Positions 34,991 to 46,960 of a DNA stretch of 64,000 bases are shown here, piece after piece. Within the stretch, counting starts at the first letter, position 1, and each line of letters starts with the position of its first letter. The position numbers and the translations under genes are program-made. A model generated the notes under the pieces. The model was not told the origin of the DNA and ran no database searches. It worked only from the letters and a program-made list of their open reading frames with translations. This stretch comes from Papilionanthe hookeriana x Papilionanthe teres (taxonomy: Eukaryota > Streptophyta > Magnoliopsida > Asparagales > Orchidaceae), in the NCBI GenBank assembly GCA_022702705.1, contig CM040423.1, positions 41,632,070 through 41,696,069 on the forward strand, read 5' to 3'.

Positions 34991-35427
34991 GTTTCATGGC
35001 GGAGTCAGCTAATTGGGCTTTTGAGGTGGAGTTGAAGGGAAAGAAGTGGAGGCGGATGATGTAGAAAGCATTGGGGTCAGGGTCACCTTCGAAGCTGTAG
35101 TGAAGAGGTGGACCGGTGGGCTGTCTGGACGAATGACATCAACAATAACCTTTAAATGTAAATTTATTTTTTAGAAGCTTTTACAAGTAAATAATATTAT
35201 TGAAGAGGTACTATAGGTAAAAAACCGATGAATTAAATGTTTTAAGGCATTATAATTAATACTATTTTGCTGAACAAGATAAAAAAAATTAAGTTTTAGA
35301 TAATATCTACAATTTTAGGATTTACAGTTCCGATACTTTCTTTCTTCCTACAGCAGCTTCTTTTGATCGCTCTTCACAACCTGTAAGAGATTTCGCGGAG
35401 AGCTTCTCTCTCCCCGGAGCCACGGAA
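34991..35427. other. Spacer and upstream region of the CAND2-like gene
   Basis: The start of this stretch may be the tail of the trihelix pseudogene. The remainder should hold the promoter and 5'UTR of the membrane-protein gene. No clear regulatory element was identified. Confidence 0.35.
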
Positions 35428-35721
35428 ATGAGAGGGCTGGAAGATTTGATTACGAACTCCCTTCTAATCTCCCCGGACACAAGTGCTCCGGCAGCCGGAG
35501 CAGGGGTAGGCTCCGGTCCGTCTTCGTCCCAGGTGGACTGCCACGGGCTTTTGTACAATCTTTCACTCGTCGTGCCGACAGTGCTATTCGTAGCGTATCT
35601 GGCGTCACAGGCGCGGCGGAGCTTCGCCAAGCTTAGCTATGGGCGATCTTATGTCATGATCGCGTACTATGCTCTCCTCTGGATCGTCAGTGTTCTCAAT
35701 TTCGTTTGGTGCGTTCTCCAG
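35428..35721 (+). CDS. CAND2/TPRA1-like seven-transmembrane protein, exon 1
   Basis: The ATG at 35428 opens a 98-codon exon ending CTCCAG before GTATGC. It has a serine/glycine-rich N-terminus, then CHGLLYNLSLVVPTVLFVAY (first membrane segment), SQARRSFAKLSYGRSYVMI and YYALLWIVSVLNFVWCVLQ (second membrane segment). This is the start of the plant TPRA1/transmembrane-40 family, which includes CAND2/PMTR1, a candidate G-protein-coupled and phytomelatonin receptor in Arabidopsis. The next exon is at 42052-42243 in matching phase. Identity rests on two exons only; receptor function here is inference. Confidence 0.72.
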
Positions 35722-35913
35722 GTATGCCTTCTTCATGCCATTCAGGAATTAGGGTTTTCTGGTTTAGAAACCGTGTAATTTGTATATTCCGATACAAATG
35801 ATTAGAGTCCCATGGCAATACGAAAACGTGGCGTGAAATGATGAATGTCTTCAAAAGGGATTTTTCGTAAGAATATCATGAAGAACCCTTGAATCACGAA
35901 CTATAGGTGAGTG

Positions 35914-36965
35914 TGTTAAGTATTTTGTAGATATAAAATGGGCCATTATGGTTTTAGCCAGAACTATCGTCGGCGCATACAGTACGAAAACCTTGCTAAA
36001 CGACCCCCGAAAACTTTTTACATGGTATTAAAGCAAGATTCTTATTGGTCTTGCTCTTTTCAGCTACGTACAAGTTCCTTGTCAGGCTATTTTAACTTTG
36101 GCATAGCTAATCTTCTTCAAGTCCCCTAGCCTCCTTCACCTGAGAAAATCCAATGTACAACCACCACCGACACTCATTGATTGCACGGTTGCAGATCTGA
36201 CAACTTGTCTTAGATATGTTGCCTTGATGTTTTCCGCAGAATTTTTTTCATGCAGCCTTCAGCCATCCTTGAATTTGGCAGCGTTGGTTTCACTTGCTTG
36301 CATTGCCGGTCATTATTCTATTTCAATCAGCCCCTTTCGAGTTGCTTCACCATTACATCCCATAAAATGCTTCCACAAACCATTGCAAGCCTCAATCATT
36401 GCCAGCCAAAAGATCTTGCTTCCATTGGATCACCAATCCATCATTGCCAACCAAGCAAGCACCCAACTCCAATCAAGTTATCATTGATCTTCTCCACCGT
36501 CAAGCTCTAGCATGCGGTGATCATCGATAGACACTTCATGAAGTCTAGTGAACTTCAAGAGATTGGCCGCCAGTATCTAATTGTCAGTCACCTTAAGAAT
36601 TCAAGAGAATTTAGGATCAAGAACTCATTATTTCTTCTTCATTACCCCATAAAAAATTGTCTTGTTTTTTGTTCAAGGTTACCAAAAATCATGGACAAAT
36701 TTGAGCCTAAACATTATACTGTGATTGTTCTAAATGGCTCCAACTATATTATGCATAGATAAGAAATGTCTAGTTTCATCAAAGGTTATCAAATATGGTA
36801 GCACGCGACGATTTATAAACCCACATCAAATCAAGCTTCTAGATGAATCAAGTGAAAGTTTTGTCAAACACAAGATGGAGTCGGTTATGAAGAATCACAA
36901 AACTATGGCTTTGGCTCGCAACACTTTCATTCTTCCTATCCACACTCAACTTAATAGGGTAATAT
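35914..36965 (+). mobile_element. copia LTR and gag fragment inside the CAND2-like intron
   Basis: A short possible LTR (35914-36022, TGTTAAGTATTTT to CTTTTTACA) is followed at once by TGGTATTAAAGC, a variant initiator-tRNA primer-binding site. Further on, 36691-36960 reads FEPKHYTVIVLNGSNYIMHR and, after frame changes, SFIKGYQIW, the start of a copia gag. No pol or second LTR was found. It begins about 190 bp downstream of the exon 1 donor. Confidence 0.5.
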
Positions 36966-37078
36966 GAGGTTTTCTTGCCACTTGGTTCTCTACCATGACT
37001 CTGTCACATTTAAACTGCTTATATTAATGATTTTCTTGTTGAAATTAAGTTTTTTTGCTATATTAAACGCACTTTTGT

Positions 37079-38343
37079 GTCAAGACCCAACTCGGGCATT
37101 GAAGTTAACCAAGGGGGGAACGGACAATCAGACTGTAAAATTTAAAATTTTTCTATTACACATTTTATAATCCAAATATAAATTGAAAGAGCCACTAAGA
37201 AAATGAATTTAAATAAGAAATAAATGTTTACATTTCTAGTTGCTGACATTACATTCTGTACGCTTTATCGAATCTACTAAATATCTTATTCAAAATCTTA
37301 AATTTGAAATAATATTAAAACAACACAATGAGTCGTCTAAGGTAATCTAGTGGAGCAATTGTATTTCTAAACTACAATAACCCAATAAAAAGAAGACAAT
37401 ATTATGCTGGCCTCTTCTAATATATTCTATAATATTATTTAGTAATTTATATCATATATTCATGCTGTTTACTCATAGAAGAAATCTATATTTTCTACAT
37501 GCCTTATCTTTTACTATAATTTTAAAGGTGTAACATCTTAAGTTTTAGTACACTTCTTACTCTTAAGTTCTACATTTATCTCAAGAGCATCTTCTAAACA
37601 TAACCTAACATACCACTGATCGATACATACCTTGTCAATATAACGATTAATAGTATATGTCTACCATTGTTTGAGGTGGAAAGATTCATTCTCACTTCTA
37701 GCTGTTATTCTCTCGTTGGTACAACGGTTAGTGATCTAAATTTCTTAATTGTGTGAGGTAGTATGATGCCTACGCAACCCTTGACCGAAGCTCTATCATC
37801 GGCACAACGATTAGTGATATGAATTACATAATTGTCTATGGTAAAAAAACATCTACGCTGGCAGATACATTAGCGTCTCCATTAGACAATGATCTATTCT
37901 TCTTAAAATGCACATTTAAGCATCCATGTATACAATATTTTCATACTTCATAATATACATTAATTTTTTATGTGAGACTTTGCATTCATCAATTAATGAA
38001 TAAATGCACATTTATTAGAATCTAAATGACATGTAATAGTCTAGGAAGGTTCATAGGTAAACCATTGTTTATGCAGAACCGTTAACATGCATGTTTTTAA
38101 CCTAATTAATAATATGAAGAGATCACTGGTGGTCCAAGTCTCAATGAAATAAAACATAAATGTGAAAATTCAAAATAAAGAATACAATTAGGAAGTAAGA
38201 AATATGACTGTAATATAGAAACATAATTACTCATTTTAAGCTCAAAAAATTCTCTTTATATCAGTGATAGAAAAATTAAATTTCATCAATCGTCCTTCTG
38301 TTCCCGCGTTAGGAATTTGAAGTCCTCGAGTCGGGTCGTGACA
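37079..38343. mobile_element. 1.27-kb element with about 75-bp terminal inverted repeats
   Basis: The left end TGTCAAGACCCAACTCGGGC matches the reverse complement of the right end TGTCACGACCCGACTCGAGG. The match continues with gaps through GGGGGAACGGACAATCAGAC / GCGGGAACAGAAGGACGATT and TAAAATTTTTCTATTA / TTTAATTTTTCTATCA. There is no transposase or long frame inside, and no clear target duplication. It could be a MITE-like element or two inverted LTR ends, since TGTCACGACCC also starts some gypsy LTRs. Confidence 0.5.
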
Positions 38344-39921
38344 TTCTGTCATGTACAATGTCTCAGTTATTGTTCAACTATATGAACATGACTTCATTCA
38401 ATTTTTAATAACAGTGTTTGAACTTTTTCAATTCTTAATAGTCTGATTTGATGAATATGAACTGACTAGTTTTTTTTTTTTTTTACTCAACGACAATCCC
38501 CTCCCTACTTCGGATGCTATCATAATTAGCTTATCCCAATGGAGATAACTCACAATGTCCACGACTAAATTTTTTGCTAATTTTTTTATTCATGACGTGG
38601 CAGCAAGTGTTTATGTTTCTTTTATAATCCTTAGGGGTGTCGATATTCAAGGGCAATGGTCATACTCTTTAAGATTACCCTGCTTGAAAATGTTGCTAGT
38701 GTTACAATTTGAACTTCAAAATCACAAAAAAAGTGCTCCATCCCTTCTTTTCTGATGTTAGTTATGCAGAATTGGAAGTTTGCATTTATTTGAAATACAA
38801 TTAAAGTATGTTGATCGTGGGTTTGCTTACACATATTGATGTGAGACATTATTTTATCTTAAGTGTGATTTTCATCTTTGTTCTTCTTTTGGTGTATCTA
38901 GTGCCTGATTGTGAATGCGTGTTTGAAATATTTTTCATTCAGATATTTGCCTATTTTATTTTTCAAGCATGACCTGATTAATTTTTGAAAATTTATTTCC
39001 TTCAATTTTTTTCGTTTCTTATGGAATTTCATAACTGGGTGATCGTGTTGTCTTTTAGAATAAAGAAAACATTTTTTTTGTCCATAAATTAAAAGCAACA
39101 ATTTTTTTGCTTAATTTGTGAGTTAGTAACCTGAAATTTTGATATTTTTTCATTTTGGATCTTATCTGAAGTTGTATTAGAAACCTTCCAACTTTTAAAC
39201 GCCCTACATCAACCTGCTATTTTAAATCATTCTTGATCCCAAAATTTTTTTTGACATCACGGCCTCTATTGCTGTTTGTGCCTCTATCGCTTTGTGGTTA
39301 CCTATTTTCTGAATTATTGATAGACTCTCTTCGTACGTTACAAATCATAATTGTTTTATGGACTTCTTGTATTTCACTATCACAATTCACATGATATTAT
39401 ATCCATATTTGTTGTCTTCTAAGACTTATACTTTGCTCTGATACACATTGCAAATGACTTCTCTATCCGTTGACTTCTATTTAGCTCATTACACTTATTT
39501 GCACTTAAACTTTCATTCTCATTCTGTCGAGTAATCATGTGGACTAGGAAATGATATTCTATTTTTCACTTCAGTTGTTGTGTGTATGATCCGCAGATTG
39601 GCAGGTTATTGGGATAGGTCATGGGGATGGTTGCCTATTCACACTCATCAATTTTTATGGGTTATCATCCATAACTATCATGGCATTTGTCAACTCAACT
39701 AATTCCACCTAACTTTGTCTTTGACATTCTCAACTTGGTCATGTCTTCAACAATCTCTCGTTATTTATCCATAACAATATCACTTATTTTACTTGTTTTC
39801 AATGTCAATAAGATGCATTATTTTTTCCTAACAGGGGTTATTGTGTTATTGCTTTTTTTAATGTTGTTTCTTACAATGTTTGCGTGATGGAGATCTTAAA
39901 GTTTTATTGTTGTTGGAGAAA
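38344..39921. other. Intron sequence, nothing recognised
   Basis: AT-rich DNA with poly-T runs, presumably within intron 1 of the CAND2-like gene. Open frames here are short and show no domain. Confidence 0.4.
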
Positions 39922-40163
39922 TTATTCTATACGGAGAACGTACCCAACTCTGCGTGCCTACTCTAACAATCTCGTAATACCCCCATAATAACTAATGAAT
40001 AACACCGAAATAGCATCCGACGAAGTTATTGAGGGTGGAAAAGTTATTGGGTTATTGGAATTAATACCCGATAACCTGCCAATAACCCCACAATAACCCC
40101 GAATGAAGGTTATTAGGGGGTTATTACGCACGTAGTGCTGCGTACCTTGTCCGTATGGAATAA
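39922..40163. mobile_element. 242-bp MITE with palindromic body
   Basis: The left end TTATTCTATACGGAGAACG mirrors the right end TTATTCCATACGGACAAGG (reverse complement). Homology continues through GTACCCAACTCTGCGTG / GTACGCAGCACTACGTG and the GTTATTGGGGTTATT-rich interior. Flanks GGAGAAA and GGAGCAAA may be a worn target duplication. There is no coding capacity. Confidence 0.65.
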
Positions 40164-42051
40164 GGAGCAAAGAAAATGAACATTGAGATGAAGATTTTGA
40201 GTTTTTCTAATGTTTGAATTCTTGTTGTATTTTATATGTTTTTTATTTTTTGACATGCCTATAAGGGTGATTGTTCAAGAAGCAGTGGTGTTCTTTGACG
40301 CCTTGATTACTTCTTTATGTTTGGTTCTCCTGGAATCGTTAATTCAGTCATTTCCAATTTACTATTTCAATATATAATCAGTTATTTTTTTCATTGATGT
40401 GAAAATTAGACGTTTGTTGCTTTGTTATGGAGCCGAATGTATACATATGAAAAATTATGAAATTCATGCTGATCCTTATGGTTTACATGGACAGAGAATT
40501 GGAATTTGCAATTCTTGACTAGATGGAGGAAAATTCTGAGGAATTTCTAATTGTGGGTCATTCATGGGCTATATAGATCGGAGGCACATTAAATTTATTG
40601 ATCCTTGAGTAATGAGCTAAAATTCTATTTTTTTCTTAATTCTTGTTTATTTGTCGGTTGGATATGTTTTTTCATGCACTTCACAAGTGTTGATGACTAC
40701 TTTCTAGTGCTAACAATCTTTTACTAACATGGGGCTCGGATCTTTCTTTTTCGGTGGTGATTTATAACCTTGATATTGTTTTTAAGTACAGTAGTGGTTG
40801 GTTTACACGCATGGTTGAAATTTTAGCAAATACGATACATTTCAAATTTCTTTTTGTTACACGTAACTTGATCGTTGCTGAAATTTTCCATTTGTTCTTT
40901 TGGCATTTTAGATTTTAACAATCACTTAAATTATTGTTGGATTAAAAAAAAAATAGTGCTTGCTATTTTTACATCAGAAGTCTTTACTTTTTTGCAGAAG
41001 TTAATAATTGGTAACATGTGGTTTTTTTTCTCATCGTGCATCTAAATTTTGTTAGTAACGCTAGATTATCAACTATCCCACAACAACTTATTTACCAACT
41101 TGCAAAGCTTATCCTAATATCAAAAGAATGGCAGACTACTTGGATTTCAGCAATTTCTATCTCCAGGAAATGCTGGTAACAAAGGATATTTTTTTTTGTC
41201 ATAATTGTGCAATCACCTACAAGTTAAAACTTGTGTTTTCTTCGAGTAACTGGATTTGTGGAGTGATATTATGGTGCTGCAAGCTGGTCAAGCCAATATA
41301 GATTAGAAGAAAAGGCATTATTTTATTTAGTGTCATCGCTTCTACTCACACATTTTAACATGTAATTATCAGCAGGCTGCCTTTTATATTATGAACAAGA
41401 TTTTATTTATAACCTTTTTTAACGCTTATTTGGATCTTAAAAAGCATTAGATTTATCTGGAAGAAGAGCATCCAGGTAATTAGTTCATTTGGAAAGTTTA
41501 GATCCTATAGCTTTTGGTTGGTTAGAGACCTAATTCCAATTCAATCCACCTTTTTTTAATAAATAATTGGAAATTCATTTGGATTAGTTTTATTCAACCG
41601 AGCTTGTCATACACAGTCTGGATAGAATTATGTTGTGCAGTTCTCATTTTACTTTTACCCACTTCTGAAGTAAAGAAATGTCTGCATCAAGTTTGAGCCC
41701 TCTGCGGATTTAACCAGCTTATTTTCGTTATTTGGTGCCCTTTTTTCTTTCGTACGTGGGTGTAGGACATAAAGATAAGACTGCGCTTTGAAAGTGAAAA
41801 AAGTTGTTTGTGTTGCATACTCTCAACACAAAGTCAATTTGCAAATTTCCTTATCTAATACCATATTCATGCAAAATCTCATGTTAGGAAAAAAAACTAG
41901 GGTTCTTTGCTTATATCTAACTCAAAGTTTGATGCTATTAAAAATTATTCTCTATTTGGTTATTTTTTTTGGTCAATATTCAATGTAACAAATGATTCTT
42001 ACAACAGCTGAATAGTTTATAAATTTATTATTATCTTTTCATGGAATTCAG

Positions 42052-42243
42052 TCATGGCAATGTACACCTACTAAGGAGTTTTCATGGAACATGTTATCAC
42101 TATGCACGCAATCAGGAATGCTGTTTCTGGAAGTCAGCTTGATTGCCTTTTTACTTCAAGGAAATCATGCTGGTGATTTGGAAGCTTTCACACGCACATT
42201 TGTTGTGTCCGGAGCTATAGTTGCAGTAGATTTACTGCTGAAG
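42052..42243 (+). CDS. CAND2/TPRA1-like seven-transmembrane protein, exon 2
   Basis: After GAATTCAG, 64 codons read SWQCTPTKEFSWNMLSLCTQ, SGMLFLEVSLIAFLLQG, then HAGDLEAFTRTFVVSGAI and VAVDLLLK before GTATTA. It holds two further hydrophobic segments and the family-typical CTP..EFSWN motif, and continues exon 1 in phase 0. The intron between the two is 6.3 kb. I searched downstream to the window end for the expected remaining exons (a KWG.W.IHK segment and a C-terminal acidic DWE-type tail) and did not recognise them. The gene may continue beyond the window, or be truncated by the transposons downstream. Confidence 0.75.
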
Positions 42244-45200
42244 GTATTATTTATTTAGACTTCTTTAGTATTTCTCTTCCATTTTATGACATGATCATTT
42301 ATTAGAATCCATGTCAGATGCTTCTTCTTTTATGTCCTATTATTTGTGTTATGTTTCTGAATTCTTCTATACAATTTTATTCTTGCCTATTTACTTATTT
42401 TAATCTTGTAATTTTAACATGTTTCCATTTCCATAACTGTTTCTATTTCATTTTGTTCATGATTTATATTGTTCTTTAGAACTCGGGCATTATAAATCTA
42501 AATCAAAACTTTTTAAATATTTTTATGCATGAGGATAATTCCAGTTTTATTTTTTAAAAGATGCAACAATACTAAAGTGCTTAATTTGGAATAAATATAT
42601 GTTGGTATTAGATGTTGCATTCGAGTGTTAACAACCTTTTTGAAAGTTTTAGCATTGTTACACTTTGTTTCACCTAGTACTAGTACATGATCATTTTTTA
42701 AACAACACTTTTCGTCCTCATCATCATCATTATACATATGTTAGTCTTCACCTTAGTGACTTTGTAAAGGTATCCGCATCCCTCAAGTTCAAGCAGTAAA
42801 ACCAATAATGAAGATTATACCTTCCAAGTTGCAGATGAAGGGAATGATAAAGCACAATCTAGAGATTTCATCCTCAAGGGAACTTTATTTCCTCGGTTCA
42901 AAAAATTCTCACGGGTATAAGTTAGTATTGTTAGTCACCTTTTCCACTAGGTATAAAACTTTAGATTAAGATTAACAATGTAGGTTATGTTATAGATTGG
43001 TCATTGCGATGACTTGATACACTAGAAGATTACCCATTCTTGCGCTTAAAGAGGTTTCAATAAGGATTGATGATTTGCCCAATCTAGATCCCATGATTTT
43101 ATTGATCACGGAGGTCATGGACCCTAATTTGTTTTGTTAACGGAGATAGTAGATTAACATGACTTGAAAATCTATTTTGGAAGACATGGGCTGAGGGAAT
43201 TTAATAATTGGAAGTTTACTAAGTTGCCAATTTTAAACCGTCATAGATTAACAAGGGATTTGGGTCATATTAGATGCATCAAACAAAATAGAATGCTTGG
43301 ATGCGTACATGTAATTTGGTTGTAACGACATTATAGTGCATGGTCATGCTTAGGTTAAACAACCAATCAAGGCACACGGTCCTCATTTATATTATTATGG
43401 AATTTTGAGCTGGGTTTATTTGATGACACTGATCTGATGTTGACTTATTTGGGAGTTTGGGTCGAGCTTAAATTTATCGCCCTTCATTAGCTTGGTGTGT
43501 AGGGCGGATCTTGCTCTGAGCAAATAATTAATATGCTTTTTTGTAGTTTTTTGGATTTTAATTAATTTATAATTTCTTTTCTATTTTGCTATATTTTTGG
43601 AAATATTGCTTCTATATGCTTAAAGGGGCATTCGTTTGAGACTTTTATGGATGACATTTTAAATATATGCATTTTCTTTTGGTATTTTTAAAATTTTGCG
43701 GTTGAGGATTGACTGGAGATTGTTCATTGGAGTTATTAGGGCCATTATGGGTTTAATGACAATTTTCTAGGATTTAAGTTTTGATTTTATTGCTTGTAGG
43801 TTGGGATTAGAGTGGGCTATACCGGGGTATTCAAGCCTTGCTCAAGTGGGTGCATTATTTGGGTTAATTTACCTAGTATTTTGTTAAAACAACTTTTTGG
43901 GAATATATTTGGTTTGATTTGGTATGGTCCAACATTTAAAGGTAACTTCGCTTGAGTCGTGGTGACGAAATTTGATTGGTTTGGGTATTTGGCATGTTGG
44001 CTGAGAGGCTTGATTTTACAACGGACTTAAAGAGGTAGATCTAAAGTAGGCTCTACGGGAGTAAGATTTTAACGCAATAGGCATTTTTGGGCGCATCTTT
44101 GGTGTGGGATTATGCTTTATTCTTGATGGAATGAATTTATTGTATTCTTTTTGTGGATGCACATAATGATATATTTTAGGGAACATCAATAATGCTAACT
44201 TTGTTGCATGGAAGAAGAGGGAATCTGGTAAGTGTATTGATTTATCTTTATATTGACAAGGTTGTTTATCTTCTTCATGTAGGGTTGGTAAAAATTTAGG
44301 AGAATTTTATTTGTGGGCTCTCATTTATCTTCATTTCGTAGGGGTGTTAGTTTAGATTTGTCTCGAGGAGATAGTTTACCTCAGTTCAGAGAAATGATGA
44401 AGGGCCGATAGGTGTATATGGTTTTCATGTCATTTGGTGATTTTGAAAAATCAACAGTAAAATGAAGGTTTCTTATCTTCAGAATTTTTTTTTGTGAAAA
44501 GTAGGGGTAGAGATATTTTTGGTAATTTTGAAAAGGTTCATATTTTTTATGAGGGAACTTCGACTTAAGTTTTTAGTAAATTTATGGGTCGATGAAATGA
44601 GTATGTTTACCAATTTTCATGATCTCTTATTAAAATGTGGATTGCTGAATTTTTAGAAAGTTATACAATAATTTCAAGAGATAAAATTGTTGTGATTAAT
44701 TCAGATGAAATATTGATTAAAGTTTCTTGGTGGATAGAGTTTGATGAAACAAACTTTCTGTAAAAATTCCATAATTTACAAAATTTTATAGAACTTATTG
44801 TTATTTTCTGAAAATTCAGCTATCATTTGATAATTTAAAATATGAGATTTTTAGCTGAAATTTTTTTGGTATGCAGAGTTAATTGAGAGTAATGGTTCAC
44901 CAAATATTATAAGTTTTTTTTTGGAGATTTTAAAATTTTTTGTTAAATTTGGGTGTTACAACACATAATACCTATATCGATTGAGTTGAGCACGAATTTT
45001 TTAGTTCTTTAGTTTGCTTTTGGATAATGGTGCTCTTAGGTGATTGAATGATAATTGAGGAATTATGATGGCTAATGGATTTTACTATTTGGAGAAAATA
45101 GCTAACATTGAATTCGTTCCAAAGGAGGTTTAGTGATTTTATTTAAGTATTATGCATTTCATTTCATGGATTTGGTTTATCATAGACTATAATTTTAGAT

Positions 45201-46672
45201 TTTGGAATCTTATCGAGTTAAAACCAATTTTAGATTTTTGAATCTTGTTGAGTTAAAACCAATGATTTGATTTGGTTTAGATTAACCCGAGTTTGTATAA
45301 ACTTGGATTTGAGTTGATTAGTCGGGAAAGATCGGTGGAATGTTTGATCAATTGTAATGCCATCATTTGAAGTTCTCCATAACAATATTTACAGAGCTTC
45401 ATTCATCACAGGAATGAATTTTAGCCACTCTGGTTTTAAGTTTATTTGTTCCATCATCCATGTGGGGCGATTCATGCCACTAGCTTGCATTTTTCTTATT
45501 CAGGTGCCATTAGAGGGTTTCATATATAAAAAATGGTATGACTGGCAATGTGTAAGTACTTTTGATACTTTCGAGAGATTCACACACAACATTTAAATAT
45601 ACATGCTTTGGAGTGATTATAACATTTCTGCCTAATGAGAATTGGTCAATGTTTTCGGAGTAGATATCTGGAGTCATACCCTACTCCATTATGGGTTAGA
45701 ACTACCTCAGCTCTATTCAGTTGTTGGAAAACTTGTGGTAAAACCCACATCTTAGCTTAAGGATTGCATCCCCATGTAGGTTAAACCATTGATAGTTATG
45801 GTAGGTCATAGGTTCCTTGGTATTTAGATCCAACATGAAGCTTCATAGAAACTTCGAATGGTAAATGCAAGAGAGATTGATAATAAGGAGCGGGGGAGAA
45901 AAATGTTTAGAACACACCATTCACCTTCTGCTTGCGTGAGTTTGCTCTTAGTCCGTAGGTGTGACAACGTTTTGCCAGGGCTTTGTTAGATTGGAGATGG
46001 AAGTACTCGTTGTAGAGGATGGAGAAGAGCTAATATATGTATAAAGTAGCGGGGAAGACTCATTTGGATTGATAGTATCTTCAAATTTTCCATGGTCAAG
46101 CTGGCTTGGTGGTCCCCCAAATGAGTGAAAATTCAGTACAGGTCAAGCTGGAGTCGGGATAAAGTTGGTTGAAGAATGATCTATCTATAAATTTGTGGCA
46201 GCTCTTAAATTTATTTGTCACTTAGACCTAGCTGCAAATTTTCATGTGCTTTGTTACCTTAGGGAGATTCATTCTGTGATGGTTCGATAATTTAGCTCGC
46301 AAACCTATTTTATGGCCTTATTTTTTTTTATTATTGCTTGACATGTTTTTTGCATGCTTTCATGAATTTTCGCTGTTGTTAGCTTGATTGGGATATATGT
46401 CCAAGCATAACTTTGGGTTGATCAGTGTTTTCCTGGGTAGACTTTGGTATACTAGTTTTTGTCAGCTAGGCTTATTGATCATTGTTGATCTCATTTATTG
46501 ACCTCACTATCCTCTTAGTTTAGGTTTCTAAAGAAATAGCTCCTGACATTTTTTTATACCTTCCCTAACCATTGTTTTTCTTAAAATTAACGCGGATCCC
46601 CTTTTGGTACAACTTTTGGAGTGAGTCTTGACCAGGTGTTTTTTATTGGTAACTTTTCTAGGGATGGACAAC
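42244..46672. other. Intron or intergenic DNA, no further exon recognised
   Basis: AT- and GT-rich plus strand with short open frames (for example 45357-45596) that lack a domain. TGTAACGACATTATAG near 43321 and GGGTGTTACA at 44948-44957 could be the two ends of an old solo LTR, but no flanking duplication was found. Confidence 0.35.
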
Positions 46673-46960
46673 TTGATAGGATTCAAGATAGATTTTCTCA
46701 CATAAATTAGGGCAAATAAATATTTTATTGCATGAACATCAAACAACTTGAGAGGATACATAAGATAATCACCTACAATTGAGAGGTTGGAAATCTCTCT
46801 CAAATCCTATACCTCAGACTCACAATAATAATCTCATGCATACCTGTTCCTAAACCTATTAGAGTCTATTTGTACTAAACAATAATCAATAATAAAGTCT
46901 CAATTACCTTACCCTTAGGCTAATAAAAAACTAAATTGCTCCTTAGGCACCAGTGTAACA
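46673..46960 (-). repeat. 3' LTR of the gag-only gypsy element
   Basis: Minus-strand reading starts TGTTACACTGGTGCC just after the purine tract GGAGGGGAGTAT. It ends in a diverged CTTGAATCCTATCAA. Confidence 0.6.

Noticed and set aside
43321..44957. Possible 1.6-kb solo LTR (TGTAACGAC... to ...GGGTGTTACA)
   Set aside because: The two ends resemble gypsy LTR termini, but no matching 5-bp flanking duplication or second copy is present.
45357..45596. 79-codon frame considered as a third exon of the CAND2-like gene
   Set aside because: Its sequence does not match the expected membrane segments, and splice sites do not fit the phase.
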